DNA from: CAYMAZ01 sp964526285
GTDB taxonomy: Bacteria > Bacteroidota > Bacteroidia > Bacteroidales > DTU049
Length of the DNA stretch: 64,000 nt
Direction: 5' to 3'
Assembly: GCA_964526285.1 (NCBI GenBank)
Contig: CAZGIW010000005.1
Location: forward strand, 28,770-92,769
Below are positions 35,006 through 43,727 of this stretch, in pieces (position 1 is the first letter of the stretch; the number at the start of each line of letters is the position of its first letter). The notes beneath the pieces were generated by a model. It was not told where the DNA came from and ran no database searches. It worked only from the letters and a program-made list of their open reading frames with translations. The position numbers and the translations under genes were made by a program.

Positions 35006-36229
35006 ATGAAATCAAAACTAACAATTTCAATCACACTCTTGTTAATGAGTGTATTCATCGCAAAAGCTCAGTGGACTGAGCTCACAAGCGGAACAACAAT
35101 GGAATATTTGAATTCCGTGTTTTTTACAGATGCTTCAACCGGCTATGTTGTTGGAGGCACTATCAGTTCAGGAGGACAAGGTTCCATTAGCAAAACAACA
35201 GATGGCGGAGATACATGGACACATGCTATTGAAGGAACAAACATTCTTGAGAGTGTTTATTTTGCAGATGCAGACACGGGCTATATTGTGGGGCGCAATG
35301 GTGTCATTCTGAAAACAGCAAATGCAGGTGGAGTATGGTTGCCGCAAACCAGTGGTACTACAAGTCTTCTTAGATGTGTGTTTTTTGTTGATCCTTATAT
35401 TGGGTATGTCGTTGGTTCAGATGGTGTAATATTGAAAACCACAGATGGAGGTGCAAACTGGATTGCACAAACCAGTGGTGTTACTAACGAACTTTACTCT
35501 GTATTTTTTATTGATGCAAATATCGGTTATGTAAGCGGATTTGGTGGAACAATATTGAAAACCACAAATGGCGGAGCCACCTGGGTGGCTCAAACGAGCG
35601 GATATCCATTTGCTAACCTGTATTCAGTGTATTTTGTAGATGCAAATATTGGATATATTTCTGGCTACACTTTTGGCTTTAATCATTCCATATTATTAAA
35701 AACCACAGATGGTGGTGCTAATTGGACACAACTTGTAAATGGCATCCCAACAGGTGGAGGATCTCCACATTTGCGTGCTGTGTATTTTAAAAATGCCAAT
35801 GAGGGATGGGCGGTAGGTGATGGTGGCTTTATTACCAAAACCACAGATGGCGCAGCCAACTGGACTACGCAGGTAAGTCCTGTAACTCAAGCTCTGAGAG
35901 CTATTCATTTTCCGGTATCTACAGTTGGTTATGTTGTTGGTAATGGGGGCAAGATTTTAAGAGAAGGCGATCCCACTACATCTGTAAGTGCAGTGTCTTC
36001 TGAAAATCAATTGATGATCTATCCCAACCCAGTTTCAGATGTGCTACATATCCATACTCAAAACAACAACATTCAGGTAGAGATATACAACCCAATGGGA
36101 CAAATTGTGCACACATCCACTTTCAACGACAACACACAAATACCAACCCATGGCTTTGCTGCCGGAGTTTATATTGTAAAAGTCAGCAGCGGCACGGATG
36201 TTTGTTATGAAAAAATCATTGTAGAGTAA
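35006..36229 (+). CDS. Ycf48/BNR-like secreted propeller protein with T9SS sorting domain
   Basis: A 407-residue protein with signal peptide (MKSKLTISITLLLMSVFIAKAQ). Seven or so ~48-residue blades follow, each with a TDGGANW-like box and a GYVVG phrase (SISKTTDGGDTWTHA, ILKTTDGGANWIAQTSG, FITKTTDGAANWTTQ). This is the Ycf48/Hcf136-type propeller widespread in exported Bacteroidota proteins. The last ~75 residues are a type A sorting domain (QLMIYPNPVSDVLHIHTQ ... AAGVYIVKVSSGTD). The 3' flank (TAAATAGTATTTTATTTTTT) is identical to the DNA just upstream of this gene, so it lies in a tandem array. Confidence 0.85.
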   Translation: MKSKLTISITLLLMSVFIAKAQWTELTSGTTMEYLNSVFFTDASTGYVVGGTISSGGQGSISKTTDGGDTWTHAIEGTNILESVYFADADTGYIVGRNGVILKTANAGGVWLPQTSGTTSLLRCVFFVDPYIGYVVGSDGVILKTTDGGANWIAQTSGVTNELYSVFFIDANIGYVSGFGGTILKTTNGGATWVAQTSGYPFANLYSVYFVDANIGYISGYTFGFNHSILLKTTDGGANWTQLVNGIPTGGGSPHLRAVYFKNANEGWAVGDGGFITKTTDGAANWTTQVSPVTQALRAIHFPVSTVGYVVGNGGKILREGDPTTSVSAVSSENQLMIYPNPVSDVLHIHTQNNNIQVEIYNPMGQIVHTSTFNDNTQIPTHGFAAGVYIVKVSSGTDVCYEKIIVE

Positions 36230-36258
36230 ATAGTATTTTATTTTTTTAATTCTAAACT

Positions 36259-36358
36259 NNNNNNNNNNNNNNNNNNNNNNNNNNNNNNNNNNNNNNNNNN
36301 NNNNNNNNNNNNNNNNNNNNNNNNNNNNNNNNNNNNNNNNNNNNNNNNNNNNNNNNNN
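36259..36358. other. Assembly gap (100 N) in a tandem gene array
   Basis: The left flank (TTTTTTTAATTCTAAACT) equals the sequence upstream of the Ycf48-like gene at 35006 and the right flank equals the interior of its last blade. The gap probably hides most of at least one further paralogue. Confidence 0.85.
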
Positions 36359-36359
36359 T

Positions 36360-36686
36360 ATTCATTTTCCGGTATCTACAGTTGGTTATATTGTTGGTGA
36401 TTGGGGCAAGATTATAAGAGAAGGCGATCCCACTGTATCTGTAAGTGCAGTTTCATCAGAAAATCAATTGATGATTTACCCCAACCCAGTCTCAGATGTG
36501 CTAAATATCCATACTCAAAACAACAATAGTTTGGTAGAGATATACAACCCAATGGGACAACTTATTCACACATCCACTTTCAATGACAACACACAAATAC
36601 CAACCCATGGCTTCGCTGCCGGAGTTTATATTGTAAAGGTCAGCAGCGGCACTGATGTTCGTTATGAAAAAATCATAGTTGAGTAA
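36360..36686 (+). CDS. C-terminal part of a second Ycf48-like T9SS protein (5' part lost in gap)
   Basis: Reading from the first complete codon after the gap gives 108 residues: the last blade (IHFPVSTVGYIVGDWGKIIR) and the full type A sorting domain (QLMIYPNPVSDVLNIHTQNN ... VKVSSGTDVRYEKIIVE). It differs from the gene at 35006 at scattered positions (for example HTQNNNSLVE versus HTQNNNIQVE), so it is a distinct paralogue and not an assembly echo. An intrinsic terminator follows 41 bases after the stop. Confidence 0.85.
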   Translation: MHFPVSTVGYIVGDWGKIIREGDPTVSVSAVSSENQLMIYPNPVSDVLNIHTQNNNSLVEIYNPMGQLIHTSTFNDNTQIPTHGFAAGVYIVKVSSGTDVRYEKIIVE

Positions 36687-36727
36687 TTTTTTTCATAAAG
36701 TTGGCAAATTTTCTGAATCTATTTAAC

Positions 36728-36762
36728 AGAGCCTTCTGTCCACAGCAGAGGGTTCTTTTTTT
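36728..36762 (+). terminator. Intrinsic terminator after the Ycf48-like array
   Basis: AGAGCCTTCTG (36728-36738) pairs with CAGAGGGTTCT (36746-36756) over 11 positions including two G-T pairs, with loop TCCACAG, followed by a run of Ts. Confidence 0.8.
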
Positions 36763-37144
36763 GTATTTCATTGAGTATTCAAGGTTATTAAAAGAAAGAA
36801 TTTTGAACTTGCTGAGCAGTTGCCTTTTTTCTATTATTTTCATTTGAAGTCCACTGTGCTTTTGACTGAAAAACAAAGGCTATCAAAATAAAAATCAATG
36901 TAGCTTTTCTCAGAGATTAAGTGTTTTTAAAGTTAACTATACAAAAACACATTCAACTCACAACATGATTCTTGTCATTATATGTATTAGTGTGTGTGCA
37001 TTTTGACTAATCCCTTTTGAATATTGAATGGTTTGGATTATGCTGCAATAAAGAAATCCCATAAAACCCAAAAAAGTGTCAGGAGAAGTATTTAAGATTT
37101 AAATGTACTATTAATAAATTACTTCACATTTATAAAAAAACTGG

Positions 37145-37152
37145 TACATTTG
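37145..37152 (+). promoter_or_regulatory. Candidate -7 element of the phoH promoter
   Basis: TACATTTG fits the Bacteroidota -7 consensus TAnnTTTG and lies 20 bases upstream of the ATG. The -33 TTG is not clear. Confidence 0.5.
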
Positions 37153-37171
37153 TAGGCAACAAAACACACAT

Positions 37172-38119
37172 ATGTCAGAACAGATTTTTGAACTTGAACT
37201 CGTTGACCATCTTGATTTTTTTGGTCCCAACGACAGCAATCTTCTTTTACTGAAGAAAATGTTTCCAAAACTAAAACTCATAGCCCGCGGTGATTTGTTA
37301 AAAGTGCTCGGAGATGATGATGTGCTTGAAGTGTTTGAACATAAGTTTACCGCCATGCTTAAACATTATGAAATTTTTGGAAAAATTACGGAGAATGATA
37401 TTCTTGCAATTATGGAAAATTCCAATGTGGTAGCAGAGCATATTGCTTCTCCTCCTGCAGATGTGATTTTATATGGGCGCAGTGGAAATATCATAAGAGC
37501 AAAGTCACCAAATCAGAGGCGGATGGTTGAAAGCATTGAGAAAAATGACATACTATTTGCCATTGGTCCTGCCGGAACAGGAAAAACATATACTGCAGTT
37601 GCTCTGGCAGTGAGTGCCCTGAAAAGTAAAAGTGTAAAGAGAATCATACTTACCCGTCCCGCTGTTGAAGCAGGCGAAAATCTGGGGTTTTTGCCCGGAG
37701 ACCTGAAAGACAAACTAGATCCCTATCTTCAGCCTTTGTATGATGCACTGCGGGATATGCTTCCGCCTGCCAAATTGCTTACCTATATGGAAGACTCAAC
37801 AATTGAAATTGCCCCACTTGCTTTTATGAGAGGCCGCACACTGGATAATGCTTTTGTTATTTTGGATGAAGCTCAAAATGCAACAACCCCACAAATGAAA
37901 ATGTTTTTAACCAGAATGGGGAAAAATGCAAAATTTATTGTCACAGGTGATGTGACACAGATAGACCTGCCTTCAAAACAACCTTCAGGACTGCTTCATG
38001 CAGCCAAAATTCTTGATAATATTGAGGGAATTTCAATCGTTTATCTTGATGAAAGTGATGTAGTCCGTCATAAACTGGTGGTGAAAATTTTAAGAGCCTA
38101 CAATGAAAACAAAGAATAA
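37172..38119 (+). CDS. phoH: PhoH-like ATPase
   Basis: A 315-residue protein of the usual PhoH length. The N-terminal ~105 residues carry the family extension (LKLIARGDLLKVLGDDDV). The P-loop ATPase core follows, with Walker A GPAGTGKTYTA (near 131-141), RPAVEAGENLGFLPGDL, DPYLQPLYDAL, Walker B FVILDEAQN and the sensor-like FIVTGDVTQIDLP. PhoH-family proteins are cytoplasmic ATPases linked to RNA metabolism, often near ybeY; ybeY is not next to it here. It precedes a lipoprotein gene on the same strand. Confidence 0.95.
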   Translation: MSEQIFELELVDHLDFFGPNDSNLLLLKKMFPKLKLIARGDLLKVLGDDDVLEVFEHKFTAMLKHYEIFGKITENDILAIMENSNVVAEHIASPPADVILYGRSGNIIRAKSPNQRRMVESIEKNDILFAIGPAGTGKTYTAVALAVSALKSKSVKRIILTRPAVEAGENLGFLPGDLKDKLDPYLQPLYDALRDMLPPAKLLTYMEDSTIEIAPLAFMRGRTLDNAFVILDEAQNATTPQMKMFLTRMGKNAKFIVTGDVTQIDLPSKQPSGLLHAAKILDNIEGISIVYLDESDVVRHKLVVKILRAYNENKE

Positions 38120-38152
38120 ACGTTTGTGTATCATCAAAAAAAATCAATTATT

Positions 38153-38644
38153 ATGAAGATAAAACTCATTTTCGCCGGTTTGTCAGTGCTATTATTGCTT
38201 TCTGCATGTTCAAAATATGAAGAAGGTCCGTTTATCAGTCTAAAATCACCCGAAAAGCGTCTGCTGGGATTATGGGAAATTACTGAACTGATGGTTGATA
38301 CTGCCAATTATATTTCAAACTACAATGATTCAGCTACTTATGTTAAATTTTCTATTATTGAGTATGATGATATGTTCATAAATGTTGTGAAAGAAGCGAG
38401 AAGCGGTTCTCAATTATCTACATCATTACTCACTCTTGAAGATGGAAAGAAGAAAATGAGATTTGAGTTGAAACGATTTACGGCATATCAGGATATGACA
38501 CAGGGTATTTATGAATTGATTCCTCCTTTGGAATTTGATAATGAATGGACTATTTTGAGACTGAAAAGTGACGAGTTTATTATTACGCTCACCGATAATA
38601 GTATCAATTATCGAATTACATTCGGTAAGCTGGAAAAATATTAA
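38153..38644 (+). CDS. Lipocalin-like lipoprotein
   Basis: From ATG 38153, which opens a lipoprotein signal (MKIKLIFAGLSVLLLLSAC, lipobox LSAC), 163 residues. The mature part begins SKYEEGPFISLKSPEKRLLG and continues with a WEITELMVD phrase and beta strands (DEFIITLTDNSINYRITFGK), typical of small Bacteroidota lipoproteins with a lipocalin-like fold. The ligand is unknown. It lies 33 bases after phoH and may be co-transcribed. Confidence 0.7.
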   Translation: MKIKLIFAGLSVLLLLSACSKYEEGPFISLKSPEKRLLGLWEITELMVDTANYISNYNDSATYVKFSIIEYDDMFINVVKEARSGSQLSTSLLTLEDGKKKMRFELKRFTAYQDMTQGIYELIPPLEFDNEWTILRLKSDEFIITLTDNSINYRITFGKLEKY

Positions 38645-38797
38645 TCCCGTTTCATTCTTTGATTACATCTTTTGTTTCGCTATTGTACGAATAAACAAAA
38701 ACAATTATTTCGTCACGGAATCTCGGAAACACTAAATTCCACAAATTCAAACAGATAATTTCTGTGCAATTCCGTTTTTCAGTGTTTTTGTCACATT

Positions 38798-38841
38798 GTC
38801 ACATCGTCACATAGTGATAAATTGATAAATGATAAATTGGC
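38798..38841. repeat. Left arm of inverted repeat flanking the O-antigen-ligase-like gene
   Basis: The 44 bases GTCACATCGTCACATAGTGA through GATAAATTGGC are the reverse complement of 40232-40268, except for one extra 7-base GATAAAT unit. It is preceded by a further GTCACATT unit. Confidence 0.9.
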
Positions 38842-38913
38842 AAAAAGAAAAAGTGACCCTCCTTAAAAATGAAGAGTCATTATTGTGCGGATTAACAAGA
38901 TAAACCTGAATAA

Positions 38914-40167
38914 TTATTGTTTTTTGTCGGATAATATTGCTGCTGTTTGTTCCCTGGTTGCAAGAAACAAAGCTGAAAAAAAAGCAAAAAACACAACGCC
39001 CGATTGTGTTTCAAATATTGATTCTGTCATCATGGTTATCATTGATACAAGAAAAAAAAAGAAAACCAAATAATCTTGTTTTTTCAATGCTTTGGCAATG
39101 CCAACATAAAGGATTAAAAGGATGGAAAGAAATCCAAATATCCCGGTTGCAACCCAACTTTGAAGAAACTGGTTGTGGGCATTGAGGTTTTTTTCAAGGG
39201 CAGCTTCATTATAGGTTTGTTGATAATACTTGTTTAGTTCACTGTGAACATCGCCGGTTCCTGCACCCAGCAATGGGTTTTTGGAAATGACAGAGATTGC
39301 AGCTTTCCATGTTATCATTCTGGAGTCTGTTGTTGTTGTTGTTGTTTCATCTTTTGGTTTTTTGGAAACCAAATCCTGAATAAAGGGAATAATAGTACTC
39401 ATCCTGAATTTGGCATAACTGGAAAAATTATAAACGGCAAGTGATGATATGACAAGCAACATAAGCATAATTATTGCTCCTTTATACTTCCTCTCAAAAA
39501 ACAATGTGAGCCAGTAAGTAAAAACAATCAGAATGCTTGTAAGTAAGCCTGCCCTTGACATTAACAGCCAGTTTGTTCCAAGCAAAACAATGCATGCCAA
39601 AACTGCCGGAATAGATTTGATTTTGTGTTGTCTTTGCCATATCAGAAGAATGACAATGGCAAAATTAATATACATCGCAAAATATGTGGGATGATGAAGT
39701 ATTGAAAATGAAGATGCAGCAAATGTATAATAAAACACCGGCTGTTCAATGTAATTGATGCCTGCGTTGACCAGACAGATAAGGACACTCAGCCCAACTC
39801 CTGACAAATAGGAGAAAATAACCCTGGACTGAATGCTTTTATCCGGATTCAGAGGAAAAATGAAAAAATACACCGGAAAAAGTATAAAACTGAGTTTGAT
39901 TTCAAGATCAAACAAGCCTTCCGGAATGTTTTCTGTCCAGAGTAAACCCATAGCAACAATGCAATAGTAAATGATTAAAGTATAAAGAAATTTAAAACTT
40001 CTCAACCTTTCAACAACTTGTTTTTTATTAAATTGTATCAGAACGAGAATGAAAGAAACAATGGCACACGGAACAAACATTTTTTTGTGAAGGGGAATAC
40101 AAAAAGCCATGAGCATCAAACTATAAAGAGTAATTGACGCCAGGGAGAAATGTTTTTTCTGTATCAT
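38914..40167 (-). CDS. O-antigen ligase / polymerase-like membrane protein
   Basis: From the ATG at 40167 about 417 residues with around ten hydrophobic helices. A large loop near residues 280-345 contains ITWKAAISVISKNPLLGAGTGDVHSELNKYY, characteristic of the Wzy_C/O-antigen ligase family, followed by AHNQFLQSWVATGIFG. Such proteins transfer or polymerise glycans on the periplasmic face of the inner membrane. An upstream ATG (40236) exists but lies beyond a promoter-like TATATTTG (40176-40183, minus strand) and inside the repeat arm, so I prefer 40167. It is flanked by inverted repeats and oriented against both neighbours. Confidence 0.85.
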   Translation of the reverse strand: MIQKKHFSLASITLYSLMLMAFCIPLHKKMFVPCAIVSFILVLIQFNKKQVVERLRSFKFLYTLIIYYCIVAMGLLWTENIPEGLFDLEIKLSFILFPVYFFIFPLNPDKSIQSRVIFSYLSGVGLSVLICLVNAGINYIEQPVFYYTFAASSFSILHHPTYFAMYINFAIVILLIWQRQHKIKSIPAVLACIVLLGTNWLLMSRAGLLTSILIVFTYWLTLFFERKYKGAIIMLMLLVISSLAVYNFSSYAKFRMSTIIPFIQDLVSKKPKDETTTTTTDSRMITWKAAISVISKNPLLGAGTGDVHSELNKYYQQTYNEAALEKNLNAHNQFLQSWVATGIFGFLSILLILYVGIAKALKKQDYLVFFFFLVSMITMMTESIFETQSGVVFFAFFSALFLATREQTAAILSDKKQ

Positions 40168-40175
40168 AATGAATG

Positions 40176-40208
40176 CAAATATACTTGTAAATTTGTAACT
40201 GCTCACAA
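40176..40208 (-). promoter_or_regulatory. Candidate promoter of the O-antigen-ligase-like gene
   Basis: On the minus strand TATATTTG (40183-40176) matches TAnnTTTG, with a TTG 22 bases upstream (40208-40206). It would start transcription only a few bases before the ATG at 40167, which decides between the two possible starts. Confidence 0.55.
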
Positions 40209-40231
40209 CAAAAAAATATCGCATTTTTTTA

Positions 40232-40268
40232 GCCAATTTATCAATTTATCACTATGTGACGATGTGAC
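40232..40268. repeat. Right arm of inverted repeat flanking the O-antigen-ligase-like gene
   Basis: The 37 bases GCCAATTTATCAATTTATCA through GATGTGAC are the exact reverse complement of the left arm apart from one missing 7-base unit. The arms enclose about 1.4 kb. Confidence 0.9.
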
Positions 40269-40302
40269 TAATTCGCGAATTTCCACGAATATGTTTTTCT
40301 GA

Positions 40303-40430
40303 GCAATACAAAAGGCTTATGCTTAGCATCAAAATCAACGGTGTTGATTTTGTGTTATTTTGAATCATCTGCTTCAGAAAACAAGTTTTCTTTTCAGCTG
40401 ATTCAAAACAAACATAGCCTTTTGTATTGC
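40303..40430. repeat. 128-base nested hairpin element (three-way-junction structure)
   Basis: The ends GCAATACAAAAGGCT (40303-40317) and AGCCTTTTGTATTGC (40416-40430) are perfect complements. Inside are two further perfect hairpins: CAAAATCAAC/GTTGATTTTG (40330-40352) and TTTTGAATCA/TGATTCAAAA (40358-40408, with an inner GAAAAC/GTTTTC stem). It could be a MITE-like element or a structured RNA. Confidence 0.75.
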
Positions 40431-40518
40431 AAAAAATTAACTAACACAAATCACGTCGATAAATAATTAGAACTTGATTCGTAAATTTTATTTCATCTGC
40501 CTTGTTGTAATTTTCATG

Positions 40519-40526
40519 TAAATTTG
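40519..40526 (+). promoter_or_regulatory. Candidate -7 element of the aro cluster promoter
   Basis: TAAATTTG matches TAnnTTTG 29 bases before the aroB ATG. TTG triplets lie upstream, but at shorter spacing (13-16) than ideal. Confidence 0.45.
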
Positions 40527-40554
40527 TTGATTGGTTTTTTTAAAAAATATTAAT

Positions 40555-41556
40555 ATGAAAGAAATAGCGTTTGTTGACAATATACATGAATTTTTGAGCA
40601 CCCTGCAATATCCCCAAATGTTGCTTCTTGTTGACGAAAATGTTCATAAAAACTATTCACAACTTCTTGACGAGTTTGACACAATTGTTGTTCCCCCGGG
40701 TGAATACTCAAAAAGTTTCACTTTGGTTGAAGAACTCATTGGAATGATGCTTGAATCCGGCTATCAGAGGGACTCATTGCTTGTGGGAGTGGGAGGAGGC
40801 GTAGTGACTGATATCACCGGTTTTGTGGCCTCAGTGTATATGAGGGGAATGCCATTTGGGCTTATTCCAACAACACTTTTGGCAATGACAGATGCGGCAA
40901 TTGGTGGGAAAAATGGTGTGAATGTGGGAAAAATAAAAAATTGTGCAGGAACCATCCGGCAGCCTGAATTTGTTACAGTATGGCCTGACTTTTTGAACAC
41001 ACTTGCTCAAAAGGAATTTCGCAACGGTATGGCCGAAGTTATCAAACATGCAATCCTTGAGGGTGATGATTTTATGAAGTTTTTATTTGAAAACATTGAA
41101 AAAATCAAACAGAAAGATGATCAAATTCTAAAAGAGATGATTCAGCGCTCTGCAGATTTCAAACTGTCAATTGTGAAACAGGATGAATTTGACAATGATG
41201 TCAGGCATCTTCTGAATCTGGGGCACACCATCGCCCATGCACTGGAGGCTGAAACGAGACTCTCTCACGGCGAATGTGTTGCTGCAGGGATAATTCTTGA
41301 TGCAAAAATTGCACAAAGAAAAGAATTGTGTGATGACAATTTCACAGGCATGATTTCTCAATTGATGAAAAGCTACGAATTACCCGAAACAATTCCATAC
41401 AATACCGAAGCGCTGATGTCAAAAATTGCAGCCGATAAAAAAAGACGCGAAAATCATATCCGATATGTGCTGCCTGTGGCTCCCGGTGATTACAGAATTG
41501 TGAATATGGATGAGTCTGAACTGAGAAATCATCTGAAAAATTTTGAAAATGACTAG
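40555..41556 (+). CDS. aroB: 3-dehydroquinate synthase
   Basis: A 333-residue enzyme of the shikimate pathway, converting DAHP to 3-dehydroquinate with NAD and a metal ion. Visible: NAD-binding GVGGGVVTDITGFVAS, PTTLLAMTDAAIGGKNGVN, and metal ligands in GMAEVIKHA (Glu), LGHTIAHALE (His) and SHGECVAAG (His). The ATG at 40555 (MKEIAFVDNIHEF) gives the usual N-terminus. It overlaps aroD by eight bases and starts the aro cluster. Confidence 0.96.
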   Translation: MKEIAFVDNIHEFLSTLQYPQMLLLVDENVHKNYSQLLDEFDTIVVPPGEYSKSFTLVEELIGMMLESGYQRDSLLVGVGGGVVTDITGFVASVYMRGMPFGLIPTTLLAMTDAAIGGKNGVNVGKIKNCAGTIRQPEFVTVWPDFLNTLAQKEFRNGMAEVIKHAILEGDDFMKFLFENIEKIKQKDDQILKEMIQRSADFKLSIVKQDEFDNDVRHLLNLGHTIAHALEAETRLSHGECVAAGIILDAKIAQRKELCDDNFTGMISQLMKSYELPETIPYNTEALMSKIAADKKRRENHIRYVLPVAPGDYRIVNMDESELRNHLKNFEND

Positions 41557-42193
41557 AATCATAGTTTCCGTTTCCGGAAATAATTTTCAGGAGAGTGCAA
41601 AAGCTCTTGAGGGTGCCGAATATGCCGAACTGAGACTCGATCTGGTGAAACTGACCGAAGAGGAAATTATAAGCCTGATGCAGATGTGCAACAACTGGAT
41701 TGTGGCTGTGCGAAAAGAATTTTTAAGCATTTCCGGTCATACACAATTGTTTCAGATAGCTCTCAATCAGAAGCCAATGTACGTGGATTTTGATTTTTCG
41801 CTGATTACTGTTCCGCATTGCCTGAAATTAATGCAAATAACAAAAGATGCAAAATGCCCGCTGATTTTCTCATATCATAATTTTGAAAATACACCTGCAA
41901 CAGAAGAACTGGAGAAAATTACTGACAAAATTTTTGAATCAGGTGCTGATATAACTAAAATTGCATGTATGGTTAACAATGAAAAGGATGGTGAAAGACT
42001 CTCAGGCTTGTATAATAAATTTGAAAATATTATCGCTTTTGGAATGGGAGAACATGGAGTGAAAAGTCGAATTCAGACCATGTTTCTGGGCAATGGGTTT
42101 GCATATGCAGCTCCCGATTTTGGAAACTTCACAGCACCCGGACAATTGCGACTGAGTGAGATGAAAGAATTATTTAATACAAAAAATGAATGA
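41549..42193 (+). CDS. aroD: Type I 3-dehydroquinate dehydratase
   Basis: About 214 residues, the usual size for the class I enzyme, which dehydrates 3-dehydroquinate through a Schiff base. Visible: EYAELRLDLV near the N-terminus, catalytic His in FSYHNFENTP and Schiff-base Lys in ADITKIACM. The end includes FTAPGQLRLSEM, matching the family's substrate loop. It overlaps aroB upstream and aroA downstream (ATGA), so the three are tightly coupled. Confidence 0.94.
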   Translation: MTRIIVSVSGNNFQESAKALEGAEYAELRLDLVKLTEEEIISLMQMCNNWIVAVRKEFLSISGHTQLFQIALNQKPMYVDFDFSLITVPHCLKLMQITKDAKCPLIFSYHNFENTPATEELEKITDKIFESGADITKIACMVNNEKDGERLSGLYNKFENIIAFGMGEHGVKSRIQTMFLGNGFAYAAPDFGNFTAPGQLRLSEMKELFNTKNE

Positions 42194-43428
42194 TCACAAT
42201 TGAACCATTTCGATGTCAGGGAAATTGTGAAGCAAATGCTTCAAAGAGCTACCTGCAACGAGCTTTGGTTATTGCAATGCTTGCAGAGAGACAAAGTACT
42301 TTGCTCCGTTGCGGTGAATCGGATGATGTTGAGGCTGTTGCAGATGTTGTCAGAAGATTGGGAGCAAAGGTTTCAGGAGTTGAAACTCTGAACATTTCAC
42401 CTGCAGAACTGAATCTTGAAAAGGACATTGAAATCAATGTGGGAGAATCTGGACTGGCTCTGCGAATGCTGGCTCCTGTAGTTTCATTGTTCAGCAGAAC
42501 AGTGACAATACAGGGAGAAGGTAGTTTGACAGGCCGGCCATTGCAGCCATTGCTTGATGTGTTATCAATTGCAGGAATTTCTTATGAATGTAGAGAAGGA
42601 ACACTCCCACTGAAAATTTGCAGTGCCCCGGTGAGCAAAGTAATACAAATTGACGCATCTTTCAGTTCACAGATGCTCACAGGTTTGCTCATTGCTTTGC
42701 CTTTGGTTGATTTTGATACAGAGATACATGTCAGCGGAGCTGTAAGCAAACCCTACATTGATATGACCCTTGATATTATCAGAGATTTTGGTGCAAGTGT
42801 TGAGGTTGAAAACTATCAGAAGTTTACTATCCCCGGCAAACAAAAATTCAAAGGAACCACTTATGAAATTGAGGGCGACTGGAGTGGTGCAGCCAATTTT
42901 CTCGTGGCAGCAGCTGTTTCTGGCGACATCCTGGTTGAGGGTCTTGTGCGTAACTCAAAACAAGCCGACAGGGCTGTGATTGATGTATTGAAAATGTTCG
43001 GAGCAGCAGTAAGTTTTAATGAAAGCGGAGTTTCTGTCAAGAAAAAAGAATGTCATCCTTTCAGTGTTGATGTAACAGATTGTCCCGATTTGTTTCCCAT
43101 ACTTTCAATATTGGCAGCAGCAGCTCGTGGCACCAGTGTAATAGATGGCATTGCCCGGCTTGAATACAAGGAATCAAACCGTGTTGAGGCGGTGAGAGAG
43201 ATGATGAAAGCACTGGGAGGCAATATTCATATATCTGGCGATCGGATGATGATTTACGGAAAGGGAAAACTGAAAGGTGGAACTGTTGACAGTTTCAATG
43301 ACCATCGCATTGCCATGGCCGCAGCAGTTGGAGCTTGCATTTCAGAAGAACCGGTGAATATTTTGCAACCTCAATCGGTGAACAAGTCATTTCCGGAATT
43401 TTTTGACAAGCTAAAAAGACTGACCTAA
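42190..43428 (+). CDS. aroA: 5-enolpyruvylshikimate-3-phosphate synthase
   Basis: A 412-residue enzyme joining shikimate-3-phosphate and PEP. Motifs: the N-terminal substrate loop CEANASKSYLQRALVIAML, GESGLALRMLAPV (normally GxxGTxxR; here Gly-Leu-Ala), GRPLQPLL, SSQMLTGLLIALPL, EGDWSGAANFL, DCPDLFPILSILAAAA, RLEYKESNRV and DHRIAMAAAVGA. The sequence is somewhat divergent but all core motifs are present. Its 3' end overlaps by four bases the convergent nucleotidyltransferase gene. Confidence 0.93.
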   Translation: MITIEPFRCQGNCEANASKSYLQRALVIAMLAERQSTLLRCGESDDVEAVADVVRRLGAKVSGVETLNISPAELNLEKDIEINVGESGLALRMLAPVVSLFSRTVTIQGEGSLTGRPLQPLLDVLSIAGISYECREGTLPLKICSAPVSKVIQIDASFSSQMLTGLLIALPLVDFDTEIHVSGAVSKPYIDMTLDIIRDFGASVEVENYQKFTIPGKQKFKGTTYEIEGDWSGAANFLVAAAVSGDILVEGLVRNSKQADRAVIDVLKMFGAAVSFNESGVSVKKKECHPFSVDVTDCPDLFPILSILAAAARGTSVIDGIARLEYKESNRVEAVREMMKALGGNIHISGDRMMIYGKGKLKGGTVDSFNDHRIAMAAAVGACISEEPVNILQPQSVNKSFPEFFDKLKRLT

Positions 43429-43727
43429 TTGATAATTTGTCCTGTTTTAATAATTTCCTGTAAAAATCCACTCGGGTCATTTTCTTTTTCAATTAGAACA
43501 GGCTCAATTCTGGAGTCAACTTGTCTTCTTAATCTCCACAGAAGTGGTGCATAATCGCCAAAATCAGTATTGGTTTTACTAACCACAACAGCAACATCAA
43601 TATCACTGTCTTCTTTGGCTGTGCCTTTTGCATGAGATCCGAAAAGTATAAGCATTTCCAAATCAAAATGCTCAGCTACAAGGGCTTTGTATCTGGTGAG
43701 TTTTTCTATAATCTCTCTATTATCCAT
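43425..43727 (-). CDS. MNT-type minimal nucleotidyltransferase (antitoxin)
   Basis: A 100-residue protein with the nucleotidyltransferase signature GSHAKGTAKEDSDIDVAVV. Such MNT proteins are the partners of HEPN toxins; in the characterised HEPN/MNT modules the MNT protein AMPylates and thereby inactivates the HEPN RNase. It overlaps the upstream HEPN gene by 22 bases, in the usual arrangement. Transcription runs against aroA. Confidence 0.85.
   Translation of the reverse strand: MDNREIIEKLTRYKALVAEHFDLEMLILFGSHAKGTAKEDSDIDVAVVVSKTNTDFGDYAPLLWRLRRQVDSRIEPVLIEKENDPSGFLQEIIKTGQIIN

Larger units (their letters stand above)
36687..37171. other. Intergenic region before phoH
   Basis: Contains the terminator at 36728-36762 and a candidate -7 element for phoH at 37145-37152. 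Between about 36780 and 37130 I see no gene or repeat. Confidence 0.5.
40168..40554. other. Divergent intergenic region between ligase-like gene and aroB
   Basis: It holds the ligase-like promoter, the right repeat arm (40232-40268), a compact three-hairpin element (40303-40430) and a candidate aroB -7 element TAAATTTG (40519-40526). Confidence 0.6.
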
